Positions 34,807 through 48,833 of a DNA stretch of 64,000 nt are shown in pieces. The position numbers and the translations under genes were made by a program. The DNA is from Aquilaria yunnanensis (Eukaryota; Streptophyta; Magnoliopsida; Malvales; Thymelaeaceae). Each line of letters begins with the position of its first letter. Position 1 is the first letter of the stretch. The DNA lies in contig CM077597.1 of NCBI GenBank assembly GCA_039654915.1, positions 55,022,001 through 55,086,000 on the forward strand. The letters are read 5' to 3'. Below the pieces are notes generated by a model. It saw only the letters and a program-made list of their open reading frames with translations, ran no database searches and had not been told where the DNA came from.

Positions 34807-37800
34807 GGGGATGCAACACGAGGACTTCCCGGCACGTCACCGATGCCAGTACTACTCTCGCCCAAGCACGCTTAACTGCGGAGTTCTGATGGGATCCGGT
34901 GCATTAGTGCTGGTATGATCGCATCCGTCAACCAACGCCGCTTATTTTCCATTATCCGTAGTGGTCTTTTTCCCCTTCATCGTGAGTGCTACACGTCACG
35001 AAAGAACCGTGGGGCCGATAAAGTGGGACATTTTAATCCAGCAACTAGTCAGAAAACTTGGTAGAAATTCTGAAACATAATTTTGAGCCCCGGTTATCTC
35101 CCACGAACAGAGAAACCAGAAGCAAAACCGACCCGAAAAAGAAAATAACGGGTGCAACATGAGGACTTCCCGGCACGTCACCGATGCCAGTACTACTCTA
35201 GCCCAAGCACGCTTAACTGCGGAGTTCTGATGGGATCCGGTGCATTAGTGCTGGTATGATTGCATCCGTCAACCAACGCCGCTTATTTTCCATTATCCGT
35301 ACCGGTCTTTTTCCCCTTCATCGTGAGTGCTACACGTCACGAAAGAACCGTGGGGCTGATAAAGTGGGACATTTTAATCCAGCAACTAGACCCGAAAAAG
35401 AAAATAGGGGATGCAACACGAGGACTTCCCGGCACGTCACCGATGCCAGTACTACTCTCGCCCAAGCACGCTTAACTGCGGAGTTCTGATGGGATCCGGT
35501 GCATTAGTGCTGGTATGATCGCATCCGTCAACCAACGCCGCTTATTTTCCATTATCCGCACCGGTCTTTTTCCCCTTCATCGTGAGTGCTACACGTCACG
35601 AACAAACCGTGGGGCTGATAAAGTGGGAAATTTTAATCCAGCAACTAGACCTGAAAAAGAAAATAGGGGATGCAACACGAGGACTTCCCGGCACGTCACC
35701 GATGCCAGTACTACTCTCGCCCAAGCTCGCTTAACTGCGGAGTTCTGATGGGATCCGGTGCATTAGTGCTGGTATGATCGCATCCGTCAACCAACGCCGC
35801 TTATTTTCCATTATCCGCACCGGTCTTTTTCCCCTTCATCGTGAGTGCTACACGTCACGAACAAACCGTGGGGCTGATAAAGTGGGAAATTTTAATCCAG
35901 CAACTAGACCTGAAAAAGAAAATAGGGGATGCAACACGAGGACTTCCCGGCACGTCACCGATGCCAGTACTACTCTCGCCCAAGCTCGCTTAACTGCGGA
36001 GTTCTGATGGGATCCGGTGCATTAGTGCTGGTATGATCGCATCCGTCAACCAACGCCGCTTATTTTCCATTATCCGTACCGGTCTTTTTCCCCTTCATCG
36101 TGAGTGCTACACGTCACGAAAGAACCGTGGGGCTGATAAAGTGGGACATTTTAATCCAGCAACTAGACCCGAAAAAGAAAATAGGGGATGCAACACGAGG
36201 ACTTCCCGGCACGTCACCGATGCCAGTACTACTCTCGCCCAAGCACGCTTAACTGCGGAGTTCTGATGGGATCCGGTGCATTAGTGCTGGTATGATCGCA
36301 TCCGTCAACCAACGCCGCTTATTTTCCATTATCCGCACCGGTCTTTTTCCCCTTCATCGTGAGTGCTACACGTCACGAACAAACCGTGGGGCTGATAAAG
36401 TGGGAAATTTTAATCCAGCAACTAGACCTGAAAAAGAAAATAGGGGATGCAACACGAGGACTTCCCGGCACGTCACCGATGCCAGTACTACTCTCGCCCA
36501 AGCACGCTTAACTGCGGAGTTCTGATGGGATCCGGTGCATTAGTGCTGGTATGATCGCATCCGTCAACCAACGCCGCTTATTTTCCATTATCCGTAGTGG
36601 TCTTTTTCCCCTTCATCGTGAGTGCTACACGTCACGAAAGAACCGTGGGGCCGATAAAGTGGGACATTTTAATCCAGCAACTAGTCAGAAAACTTGGTAG
36701 AAATTCTGAAACATAATTTTGAGCCCCGGTTATCTCCCACGAACAGAGAAACCAGAAGCAAAACCGACCCGAAAAAGAAAATAACGGGTGCAACATGAGG
36801 ACTTCCCGGCACGTCACCGATGCCAGTACTACTCTAGCCCAAGCACGCTTAACTGCGGAGTTCTGATGGGATCCGGTGCATTAGTGCTGGTATGATTGCA
36901 TCCGTCAACCAACGCCGCTTATTTTCCATTATCCGTACCGGTCTTTTTCCCCTTCATCGTGAGTGCTACACGTCACGAAAGAACCGTGGGGCTGATAAAG
37001 TGGGACATTTTAATCCAGCAACTAGACCCGAAAAAGAAAATAGGGGATGCAACACGAGGACTTCCCGGCACGTCACCGATGCCAGTACTACTCTCGCCCA
37101 AGCACGCTTAACTGCGGAGTTCTGATGGGATCCGGTGCATTAGTGCTGGTATGATCGCATCCGTCAACCAACGCCGCTTATTTTCCATTATCCGCACCGG
37201 TCTTTTTCCCCTTCATCGTGAGTGCTACACGTCACGAACAAACCGTGGGGCTGATAAAGTGGGAAATTTTAATCCAGCAACTAGACCTGAAAAAGAAAAT
37301 AGGGGATGCAACACGAGGACTTCCCGGCACGTCACCGATGCCAGTACTACTCTCGCCCAAGCTCGCTTAACTGCGGAGTTCTGATGGGATCCGGTGCATT
37401 AGTGCTGGTATGATCGCATCCGTCAACCAACGCCGCTTATTTTCCATTATCCGCACCGGTCTTTTTCCCCTTCATCGTGAGTGCTACACGTCACGAACAA
37501 ACCGTGGGGCTGATAAAGTGGGAAATTTTAATCCAGCAACTAGACCTGAAAAAGAAAATAGGGGATGCAACACGAGGACTTCCCGGCACGTCACCGATGC
37601 CAGTACTACTCTCGCCCAAGCTCGCTTAACTGCGGAGTTCTGATGGGATCCGGTGCATTAGTGCTGGTATGATCGCATCCGTCAACCAACGCCGCTTATT
37701 TTCCATTATCCGTACCGGTCTTTTTCCCCTTCATCGTGAGTGCTACACGTCACGAAAGAACCGTGGGGCTGATAAAGTGGGACATTTTAATCCAGCAACT

Positions 37801-39455
37801 AGACCCGAAAAAGAAAATAGGGGATGCAACACGAGGACTTCCCGGCACGTCACCGATGCCAGTACTACTCTCGCCCAAGCACGCTTAACTGCGGAGTTCT
37901 GATGGGATCCGGTGCATTAGTGCTGGTATGATCGCATCCGTCAACCAACGCCGCTTATTTTCCATTATCCGCACCGGTCTTTTTCCCCTTCATCGTGAGT
38001 GCTACACGTCACGAACAAACCGTGGGGCTGATAAAGTGGGAAATTTTAATCCAGCAACTAGACCTGAAAAAGAAAATAGGGGATGCAACACGAGGACTTC
38101 CCGGCACGTCACCGATGCCAGTACTACTCTCGCCCAAGCACGCTTAACTGCGGAGTTCTGATGGGATCCGGTGCATTAGTGCTGGTATGATCGCATCCGT
38201 CAACCAACGCCGCTTATTTTCCATTATCCGTAGTGGTCTTTTTCCCCTTCATCGTGAGTGCTACACGTCACGAAAGAACCGTGGGGCCGATAAAGTGGGA
38301 CATTTTAATCCAGCAACTAGTCAGAAAACTTGGTAGAAATTCTGAAACATAATTTTGAGCCCCGGTTATCTCCCACGAACAGAGAAACCAGAAGCAAAAC
38401 CGACCCGAAAAAGAAAATAACGGGTGCAACATGAGGACTTCCCGGCACGTCACCGATGCCAGTACTACTCTAGCCCAAGCACGCTTAACTGCGGAGTTCT
38501 GATGGGATCCGGTGCATTAGTGCTGGTATGATTGCATCCGTCAACCAACGCCGCTTATTTTCCATTATCCGTACCGGTCTTTTTCCCCTTCATCGTGAGT
38601 GCTACACGTCACGAAAGAACCGTGGGGCTGATAAAGTGGGACATTTTAATCCAGCAACTAGACCCGAAAAAGAAAATAGGGGATGCAACACGAGGACTTC
38701 CCGGCACGTCACCGATGCCAGTACTACTCTCGCCCAAGCACGCTTAACTGCGGAGTTCTGATGGGATCCGGTGCATTAGTGCTGGTATGATCGCATCCGT
38801 CAACCAACGCCGCTTATTTTCCATTATCCGCACCGGTCTTTTTCCCCTTCATCGTGAGTGCTACACGTCACGAACAAACCGTGGGGCTGATAAAGTGGGA
38901 AATTTTAATCCAGCAACTAGACCTGAAAAAGAAAATAGGGGATGCAACACGAGGACTTCCCGGCACGTCACCGATGCCAGTACTACTCTCGCCCAAGCTC
39001 GCTTAACTGCGGAGTTCTGATGGGATCCGGTGCATTAGTGCTGGTATGATCGCATCCGTCAACCAACGCCGCTTATTTTCCATTATCCACACCGGTCTTT
39101 TTCCCCTTCATCGTGAGTGCTACACGTCACGAACAAACCGTGGGGCTGATAAAGTGGGAAATTTTAATCCAGCAACTAGACCTGAAAAAGAAAATAGGGG
39201 ATGCAACACGAGGACTTCCCGGCACGTCACCGATGCCAGTACTACTCTCGCCCAAGCACGCTTAACTGCGGAGTTCTGATGGGATCCGGTGCATTAGTGC
39301 TGGTATGATCGCATCCGTCAACCAACGCCGCTTATTTTCCATTATCCGTACCGGTCTTTTTCCCCTTCATCGTGAGTGCTACACGTCACGAAAGAACCGT
39401 GGGGCTGATAAAGTGGGACATTTTAATCCAGCAACTAGACCCGAAAAAGAAAATA
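34807..39455 (-). rRNA. 5S rRNA cluster A6, 17 genes, 1636-bp HOR in three copies
   Basis: Gene 5' ends: 34926, 35267, 35526, 35785, 36044, 36303, 36562, 36903, 37162, 37421, 37680, 37939, 38198, 38539, 38798, 39057, 39316. Interval order is 341 followed by five 259s (1636 bp), starting at 34926, 36562 and 38198; the third copy runs into an S unit at 39575. L-type: 35267, 36903, 38539. T59A: 35785, 36044, 37421, 37680, 39057. The spacer after 39057 has a single-copy change (TCCACACC instead of TCCGCACC). Confidence 0.95.
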
Positions 39456-42400
39456 GGGGATGCAACACGAGGACTTCCCGGCACGTCACCGATGCCAGTA
39501 CTACTCTCGCCCAAGCACGCTTAACTGCGGAGTTCTGATGGGATCCGGTGCATTAGTGCTGGTATGATCGCATCCGTCAACCAACGCCGCTTATTTTCCA
39601 TTATCCGTACCGGTCTTTTTCCCCTTCATCGTGAGGACTTCCCGGCACGTCACCGATGCCAGTACTAGACCCGAAAAAGAAAATAGGGGATGCAACACGA
39701 GGACTTCCCGGCACGTCACCGATGCCAGTACTACTCTCGCCCAAGCTCGCTTAACTGCGGAGTTCTGATGGGATCCGGTGCATTAGTGCTGGTATGATCG
39801 CATCCGTCAACCAACGCCGCTTATTTTCCATTATCCGTACCGGTCTTTTTCCCCTTCATCGTGAGTGCTACACGTCACGAAAGAACCGTGGGGCTGATAA
39901 AGTGGGACATTTTAATCCAGCAACTAGACCCGAAAAAGAAAATAGGGGATGCAACACGAGGACTTCCCGGCACGTCACCGATGCCAGTACTACTCTCGCC
40001 CAAGCTCGCTTAACTGCGGAGTTCTGATGGGATCCGGTGCATTAGTGCTGGTATGATCGCATCCGTCAACCAACGCCGCTTATTTTCCATTATCCGTACC
40101 GGTCTTTTTCCCCTTCATCGTGAGTGCTACACGTCACGAACAAACCGTGGGGCTGATAAAGTGGGAAATTTTAATCCAGCAACTAGACCCGAAAAAGAAA
40201 ATAGGGGATGCAACACGAGGACTTCCCGGCACGTCACCGATGCCAGTACTACTCTCGCCCAAGCACGCTTAACTGCGGAGTTCTGATGGGATCCGGTGCA
40301 TTAGTGCTGGTATGATCGCATCCGTCAACCAACGCCGCTTATTTTCCATTATCCGTACCGGTCTTTTTCCCCTTCATCGTGAGGACTTCCCGGCACGTCA
40401 CCGATGCCAGTACTAGACCCGAAAAAGAAAATAGGGGATGCAACACGAGGACTTCCCGGCACGTCACCGATGCCAGTACTACTCTCGCCCAAGCACGCTT
40501 AACTGCGGAGTTCTGATGGGATCCGGTGCATTAGTGCTGGTATGATCGCATCCGTCAACCATCGCCGCTTATTTTCCATTATCCGTACCGTTCTTTTTCC
40601 CCTTCATCGTGAGTGCTACACGTCACGAACAAACCGTGGGGCTGATAAAGTGGGAAATTTTAATCCAGCAACTAGACCCGAAAAAGAAAATAGGGGATGC
40701 AACACGAGGACTTCCCGGCACGTCACCGATGCCAGTACTACTCTCGCCCAAGCACGCTTAACTGCGGAGTTCTGATGGGATCCGGTGCATTAGTGCTGGT
40801 ATGATCGCATCCGTCAACCATCGCCGCTTATTTTCCATTATCCGTACCGGTCTTTTTCCCCTTCATCGTGAGTGCTACACGTCACGAACAAACCGTGGGG
40901 CTGATAAAGTGGGAAATTTTAATCCAGCAACTAGACCCGAAAAAGAAAATAGGGGATGCAACACGAGGACTTCCCGGCACGTCACCGATGCCAGTACTAC
41001 TCTCGCCCAAGCACGCTTAACTGCGGAGTTCTGATGGGATCCGGTGCATTAGTGCTGGTATGATCGCATCCGTCAACCAACGCCACTTATTTTCCATTAT
41101 CCGTACCGGTCTTTTTCCCCTTCATCGTGAGGACTTCCCGGCACGTCACCGATGCCAGTACTAGACCCGAAAAAGAAAATAGGGGATGCAACACGAGGAC
41201 TTCCCGGCACGTCACCGATGCCAGTACTACTCTCGCCCAAGCACGCTTAACTGCGGAGTTCTGATGGGATCCGGTGCATTAGTGCTGGTATGATCGCATC
41301 CGTCAACCATCGCCGCTTATTTTCCATTATCCGTACCGGTCTTTTTCCCCTTCATCGTGAGTGCTACACGTCACGAACAAACCGTGGGGCTGATAAAGTG
41401 GGAAATTTTAATCCAGCAACTAGACCCGAAAAAGAAAATAGGGGATGCAACACGAGGACTTCCCGGCACGTCACCGATGCCAGTACTACTCTCGCCCAAG
41501 CACGCTTAACTGCGGAGTTCTGATGGGATCCGGTGCATTAGTGCTGGTATGATCGCATCCGTCAACCAACGCCGCTTATTTTCCATTATCCGTACCGGTC
41601 TTTTTCCCCTTCATCGTGAGGACTTCCCGGCACGTCACCGATGCCAGTAGTGGACCCGAAAAAGAAAATAGGGGATGCAACACGAGGACTTCCCGGCACG
41701 TCACCGATGCCAGTACTACTCTCGCCCAAGCACGCTTAACTGCGGAGTTCTGATGGGATCCGGTGCATTAGTGCTGGTATGATCGCATCCGTCAACCAAC
41801 GCCGCTTATTTTCCATTATCCGTACCGGTCTTTTTCCCCTTCATCGTGAGGACTTCCCGGCACGTCACCGATGCCAGTACTAGACCCGAAAAAGAAAATA
41901 GGGGATGCAACACGAGGACTTCCCGGCACGTCACCGATGCCAGTACTACTCTCGCCCAAGCACGCTTAACTGCGGAGTTCTGATGGGATCCGGTGCATTA
42001 GTGCTGGTATGATCGCATCCGTCAACCAACGCCGCTTATTTTCCATTATCCGCACCGGTCTTTTTCCCCTTCATCGTGAGTGCTACACGTCACGAACAAA
42101 CCGTGGGGCTGATAAAGTGGGAAATTTTAATCCAGCAACTAGACCTGAAAAAGAAAATAGGGGATGCAACACGAGGACTTCCCGGCACGTCACCGATGCC
42201 AGTACTACTCTCGCCCAAGCACGCTTAACTGCGGAGTTCTGATGGGATCCGGTGCATTAGTGCTGGTATGATCGCATCCGTCAACCAACGCCGCTTATTT
42301 TCCATTATCCGTACCGGTCTTTTTCCCCTTCATCGTGAGGACTTCCCGGCACGTCACCGATGCCAGTACTAGACCCGAAAAAGAAAATAGGGGATGCAAC

Positions 42401-45400
42401 ACGAGGACTTCCCGGCACGTCACCGATGCCAGTACTACTCTCGCCCAAGCACGCTTAACTGCGGAGTTCTGATGGGATCCGGTGCATTAGTGCTGGTATG
42501 ATCGCATCCGTCAACCAACGCCGCTTATTTTCCATTATCCGCACCGGTCTTTTTCCCCTTCATCGTGAGTGCTACACGTCACGAACAAACCGTGGGGCTG
42601 ATAAAGTGGGAAATTTTAATCCAGCAACTAGACCTGAAAAAGAAAATAGGGGATGCAACACGAGGACTTCCCGGCACGTCACCGATGCCAGTACTACTCT
42701 CGCCCAAGCACGCTTAACTGCGGAGTTCTGATGGGATCCGGTGCATTAGTGCTGGTATGATCGCATCCGTCAACCAACGCCGCTTATTTTCCATTATCCG
42801 CACCGGTCTTTTTCCCCTTCATCGTGAGTGCTACACGTCACGAACAAACCGTGGGGCTGATAAAGTGGGAAATTTTAATCCAGCAACTAGACCTGAAAAA
42901 GAAAATAGGGGATGCAACACGAGGACTTCCCGGCACGTCACCGATGCCAGTACTACTCTCGCCCAAGCACGCTTAACTGCGGAGTTCTGATGGGATCCGG
43001 TGCATTAGTGCTGGTATGATCGCATCCGTCAACCAACGCCGCTTATTTTCCATTATCCGTACCGGTCTTTTTCCCCTTCATCGTGAGGACTTCCCGGCAC
43101 GTCACCGATGCCAGTACTAGACCCGAAAAAGAAAATAGGGGATGCAACACGAGGACTTCCCGGCACGTCACCGATGCCAGTACTACTCTCGCCCAAGCTC
43201 GCTTAACTGCGGAGTTCTGATGGGATCCGGTGCATTAGTGCTGGTATGATCGCATCCGTCAACCAACGCCGCTTATTTTCCATTATCCGTACCGGTCTTT
43301 TTCCCCTTCATCGTGAGTGCTACACGTCACGAAAGAACCGTGGGGCTGATAAAGTGGGACATTTTAATCCAGCAACTAGACCCGAAAAAGAAAATAGGGG
43401 ATGCAACACGAGGACTTCCCGGCACGTCACCGATGCCAGTACTACTCTCGCCCAAGCTCGCTTAACTGCGGAGTTCTGATGGGATCCGGTGCATTAGTGC
43501 TGGTATGATCGCATCCGTCAACCAACGCCGCTTATTTTCCATTATCCGTACCGGTCTTTTTCCCCTTCATCGTGAGTGCTACACGTCACGAACAAACCGT
43601 GGGGCTGATAAAGTGGGAAATTTTAATCCAGCAACTAGACCCGAAAAAGAAAATAGGGGATGCAACACGAGGACTTCCCGGCACGTCACCGATGCCAGTA
43701 CTACTCTCGCCCAAGCACGCTTAACTGCGGAGTTCTGATGGGATCCGGTGCATTAGTGCTGGTATGATCGCATCCGTCAACCAACGCCGCTTATTTTCCA
43801 TTATCCGTACCGGTCTTTTTCCCCTTCATCGTGAGGACTTCCCGGCACGTCACCGATGCCAGTACTAGACCCGAAAAAGAAAATAGGGGATGCAACACGA
43901 GGACTTCCCGGCACGTCACCGATGCCAGTACTACTCTCGCCCAAGCACGCTTAACTGCGGAGTTCTGATGGGATCCGGTGCATTAGTGCTGGTATGATCG
44001 CATCCGTCAACCATCGCCGCTTATTTTCCATTATCCGTACCGGTCTTTTTCCCCTTCATCGTGAGTGCTACACGTCACGAACAAACCGTGGGGCTGATAA
44101 AGTGGGAAATTTTAATCCAGCAACTAGACCCGAAAAAGAAAATAGGGGATGCAACACGAGGACTTCCCGGCACGTCACCGATGCCAGTACTACTCTCGCC
44201 CAAGCACGCTTAACTGCGGAGTTCTGATGGGATCCGGTGCATTAGTGCTGGTATGATCGCATCCGTCAACCATCGCCGCTTATTTTCCATTATCCGTACC
44301 GGTCTTTTTCCCCTTCATCGTGAGTGCTACACGTCACGAACAAACCGTGGGGCTGATAAAGTGGGAAATTTTAATCCAGCAACTAGACCCGAAAAAGAAA
44401 ATAGGGGATGCAACACGAGGACTTCCCGGCACGTCACCGATGCCAGTACTACTCTCGCCCAAGCACGCTTAACTGCGGAGTTCTGATGGGATCCGGTGCA
44501 TTAGTGCTGGTATGATCGCATCCGTCAACCAACGCCGCTTATTTTCCATTATCCGTACCGGTCTTTTTCCCCTTCATCGTGAGGACTTCCCGGCACGTCA
44601 CCGATGCCAGTACTAGACCCGAAAAAGAAAATAGGGGATGCAACACGAGGACTTCCCGGCACGTCACCGATGCCAGTACTACTCTCGCCCAAGCACGCTT
44701 AACTGCGGAGTTCTGATGGGATCCGGTGCATTAGTGCTGGTATGATCGCATCCGTCAACCAACGCCGCTTATTTTCCATTATCCGCACCGGTCTTTTTCC
44801 CCTTCATCGTGAGTGCTACACGTCACGAACAAACCGTGGGGCTGATAAAGTGGGAAATTTTAATCCAGCAACTAGACCTGAAAAAGAAAATAGGGGATGC
44901 AACACGAGGACTTCCCGGCACGTCACCGATGCCAGTACTACTCTCGCCCAAGCACGCTTAACTGCGGAGTTCTGATGGGATCCGGTGCATTAGTGCTGGT
45001 ATGATCGCATCCGTCAACCAACGCCGCTTATTTTCCATTATCCGTACCGGTCTTTTTCCCCTTCATCGTGAGGACTTCCCGGCACGTCACCGATGCCAGT
45101 ACTAGACCCGAAAAAGAAAATAGGGGATGCAACACGAGGACTTCCCGGCACGTCACCGATGCCAGTACTACTCTCGCCCAAGCACGCTTAACTGCGGAGT
45201 TCTGATGGGATCCGGTGCATTAGTGCTGGTATGATCGCATCCGTCAACCAACGCCGCTTATTTTCCATTATCCGCACCGGTCTTTTTCCCCTTCATCGTG
45301 AGTGCTACACGTCACGAACAAACCGTGGGGCTGATAAAGTGGGAAATTTTAATCCAGCAACTAGACCTGAAAAAGAAAATAGGGGATGCAACACGAGGAC

Positions 45401-48400
45401 TTCCCGGCACGTCACCGATGCCAGTACTACTCTCGCCCAAGCACGCTTAACTGCGGAGTTCTGATGGGATCCGGTGCATTAGTGCTGGTATGATCGCATC
45501 CGTCAACCAACGCCGCTTATTTTCCATTATCCGCACCGGTCTTTTTCCCCTTCATCGTGAGTGCTACACGTCACGAACAAACCGTGGGGCTGATAAAGTG
45601 GGAAATTTTAATCCAGCAACTAGACCTGAAAAAGAAAATAGGGGATGCAACACGAGGACTTCCCGGCACGTCACCGATGCCAGTACTACTCTCGCCCAAG
45701 CACGCTTAACTGCGGAGTTCTGATGGGATCCGGTGCATTAGTGCTGGTATGATCGCATCCGTCAACCAACGCCGCTTATTTTCCATTATCCGTACCGGTC
45801 TTTTTCCCCTTCATCGTGAGGACTTCCCGGCACGTCACCGATGCCAGTACTAGACCCGAAAAAGAAAATAGGGGATGCAACACGAGGACTTCCCGGCACG
45901 TCACCGATGCCAGTACTACTCTCGCCCAAGCTCGCTTAACTGCGGAGTTCTGATGGGATCCGGTGCATTAGTGCTGGTATGATCGCATCCGTCAACCAAC
46001 GCCGCTTATTTTCCATTATCCGTACCGGTCTTTTTCCCCTTCATCGTGAGTGCTACACGTCACGAAAGAACCGTGGGGCTGATAAAGTGGGACATTTTAA
46101 TCCAGCAACTAGACCCGAAAAAGAAAATAGGGGATGCAACACGAGGACTTCCCGGCACGTCACCGATGCCAGTACTACTCTCGCCCAAGCTCGCTTAACT
46201 GCGGAGTTCTGATGGGATCCGGTGCATTAGTGCTGGTATGATCGCATCCGTCAACCAACGCCGCTTATTTTCCATTATCCGTACCGGTCTTTTTCCCCTT
46301 CATCGTGAGTGCTACACGTCACGAACAAACCGTGGGGCTGATAAAGTGGGAAATTTTAATCCAGCAACTAGACCCGAAAAAGAAAATAGGGGATGCAACA
46401 CGAGGACTTCCCGGCACGTCACCGATGCCAGTACTACTCTCGCCCAAGCACGCTTAACTGCGGAGTTCTGATGGGATCCGGTGCATTAGTGCTGGTATGA
46501 TCGCATCCGTCAACCAACGCCGCTTATTTTCCATTATCCGTACCGGTCTTTTTCCCCTTCATCGTGAGGACTTCCCGGCACGTCACCGATGCCAGTACTA
46601 GACCCGAAAAAGAAAATAGGGGATGCAACACGAGGACTTCCCGGCACGTCACCGATGCCAGTACTACTCTCGCCCAAGCACGCTTAACTGCGGAGTTCTG
46701 ATGGGATCCGGTGCATTAGTGCTGGTATGATCGCATCCGTCAACCATCGCCGCTTATTTTCCATTATCCGTACCGGTCTTTTTCCCCTTCATCGTGAGTG
46801 CTACACGTCACGAACAAACCGTGGGGCTGATAAAGTGGGAAATTTTAATCCAGCAACTAGACCCGAAAAAGAAAATAGGGGATGCAACACGAGGACTTCC
46901 CGGCACGTCACCGATGCCAGTACTACTCTCGCCCAAGCACGCTTAACTGCGGAGTTCTGATGGGATCCGGTGCATTAGTGCTGGTATGATCGCATCCGTC
47001 AACCATCGCCGCTTATTTTCCATTATCCGTACCGGTCTTTTTCCCCTTCATCGTGAGTGCTACACGTCACGAACAAACCGTGGGGCTGATAAAGTGGGAA
47101 ATTTTAATCCAGCAACTAGACCCGAAAAAGAAAATAGGGGATGCAACACGAGGACTTCCCGGCACGTCACCGATGCCAGTACTACTCTCGCCCAAGCACG
47201 CTTAACTGCGGAGTTCTGATGGGATCCGGTGCATTAGTGCTGGTATGATCGCATCCGTCAACCAACGCCACTTATTTTCCATTATCCGTACCGGTCTTTT
47301 TCCCCTTCATCGTGAGGACTTCCCGGCACGTCACCGATGCCAGTACTAGACCCGAAAAAGAAAATAGGGGATGCAACACGAGGACTTCCCGGCACGTCAC
47401 CGATGCCAGTACTACTCTCGCCCAAGCACGCTTAACTGCGGAGTTCTGATGGGATCCGGTGCATTAGTGCTGGTATGATCGCATCCGTCAACCATCGCCG
47501 CTTATTTTCCATTATCCGTACCGGTCTTTTTCCCCTTCATCGTGAGTGCTACACGTCACGAACAAACCGTGGGGCTGATAAAGTGGGAAATTTTAATCCA
47601 GCAACTAGACCCGAAAAAGAAAATAGGGGATGCAACACGAGGACTTCCCGGCACGTCACCGATGCCAGTACTACTCTCGCCCAAGCACGCTTAACTGCGG
47701 AGTTCTGATGGGATCCGGTGCATTAGTGCTGGTATGATCGCATCCGTCAACCAACGCCGCTTATTTTCCATTATCCGTACCGGTCTTTTTCCCCTTCATC
47801 GTGAGGACTTCCCGGCACGTCACCGATGCCAGTAGTGGACCCGAAAAAGAAAATAGGGGATGCAACACGAGGACTTCCCGGCACGTCACCGATGCCAGTA
47901 CTACTCTCGCCCAAGCACGCTTAACTGCGGAGTTCTGATGGGATCCGGTGCATTAGTGCTGGTATGATCGCATCCGTCAACCAACGCCGCTTATTTTCCA
48001 TTATCCGTACCGGTCTTTTTCCCCTTCATCGTGAGGACTTCCCGGCACGTCACCGATGCCAGTACTAGACCCGAAAAAGAAAATAGGGGATGCAACACGA
48101 GGACTTCCCGGCACGTCACCGATGCCAGTACTACTCTCGCCCAAGCACGCTTAACTGCGGAGTTCTGATGGGATCCGGTGCATTAGTGCTGGTATGATCG
48201 CATCCGTCAACCAACGCCGCTTATTTTCCATTATCCGCACCGGTCTTTTTCCCCTTCATCGTGAGTGCTACACGTCACGAACAAACCGTGGGGCTGATAA
48301 AGTGGGAAATTTTAATCCAGCAACTAGACCTGAAAAAGAAAATAGGGGATGCAACACGAGGACTTCCCGGCACGTCACCGATGCCAGTACTACTCTCGCC

Positions 48401-48833
48401 CAAGCACGCTTAACTGCGGAGTTCTGATGGGATCCGGTGCATTAGTGCTGGTATGATCGCATCCGTCAACCAACGCCGCTTATTTTCCATTATCCGTACC
48501 GGTCTTTTTCCCCTTCATCGTGAGGACTTCCCGGCACGTCACCGATGCCAGTACTAGACCCGAAAAAGAAAATAGGGGATGCAACACGAGGACTTCCCGG
48601 CACGTCACCGATGCCAGTACTACTCTCGCCCAAGCACGCTTAACTGCGGAGTTCTGATGGGATCCGGTGCATTAGTGCTGGTATGATCGCATCCGTCAAC
48701 CAACGCCGCTTATTTTCCATTATCCGTACCGGTCTTTTTCCCCTTCATCGTGAGTGCTACACGTCACGAACAAACCGTGGGGCTGATAAAGTGGGAAATT
48801 TTAATCCAGCAACTAGACCTGAAAAAGAAAATA
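39456..48833 (-). rRNA. 5S rRNA cluster A7, 38 genes, 3452/2733/3452-bp HOR
   Basis: Gene 5' ends: 39575, 39805, 40064, 40323, 40553, 40812, 41071, 41301, 41560, 41790, 42020, 42279, 42509, 42768, 43027, 43257, 43516, 43775, 44005, 44264, 44523, 44753, 45012, 45242, 45501, 45760, 45990, 46249, 46508, 46738, 46997, 47256, 47486, 47745, 47975, 48205, 48464, 48694. The HOR starts at 39575, 43027 and 45760. The middle copy lacks a 719-bp N-S-S segment (units beginning 41301, 41560, 41790 in copy one). Copies one and three share private changes 6185 bp apart. There are no L units. Confidence 0.95.
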
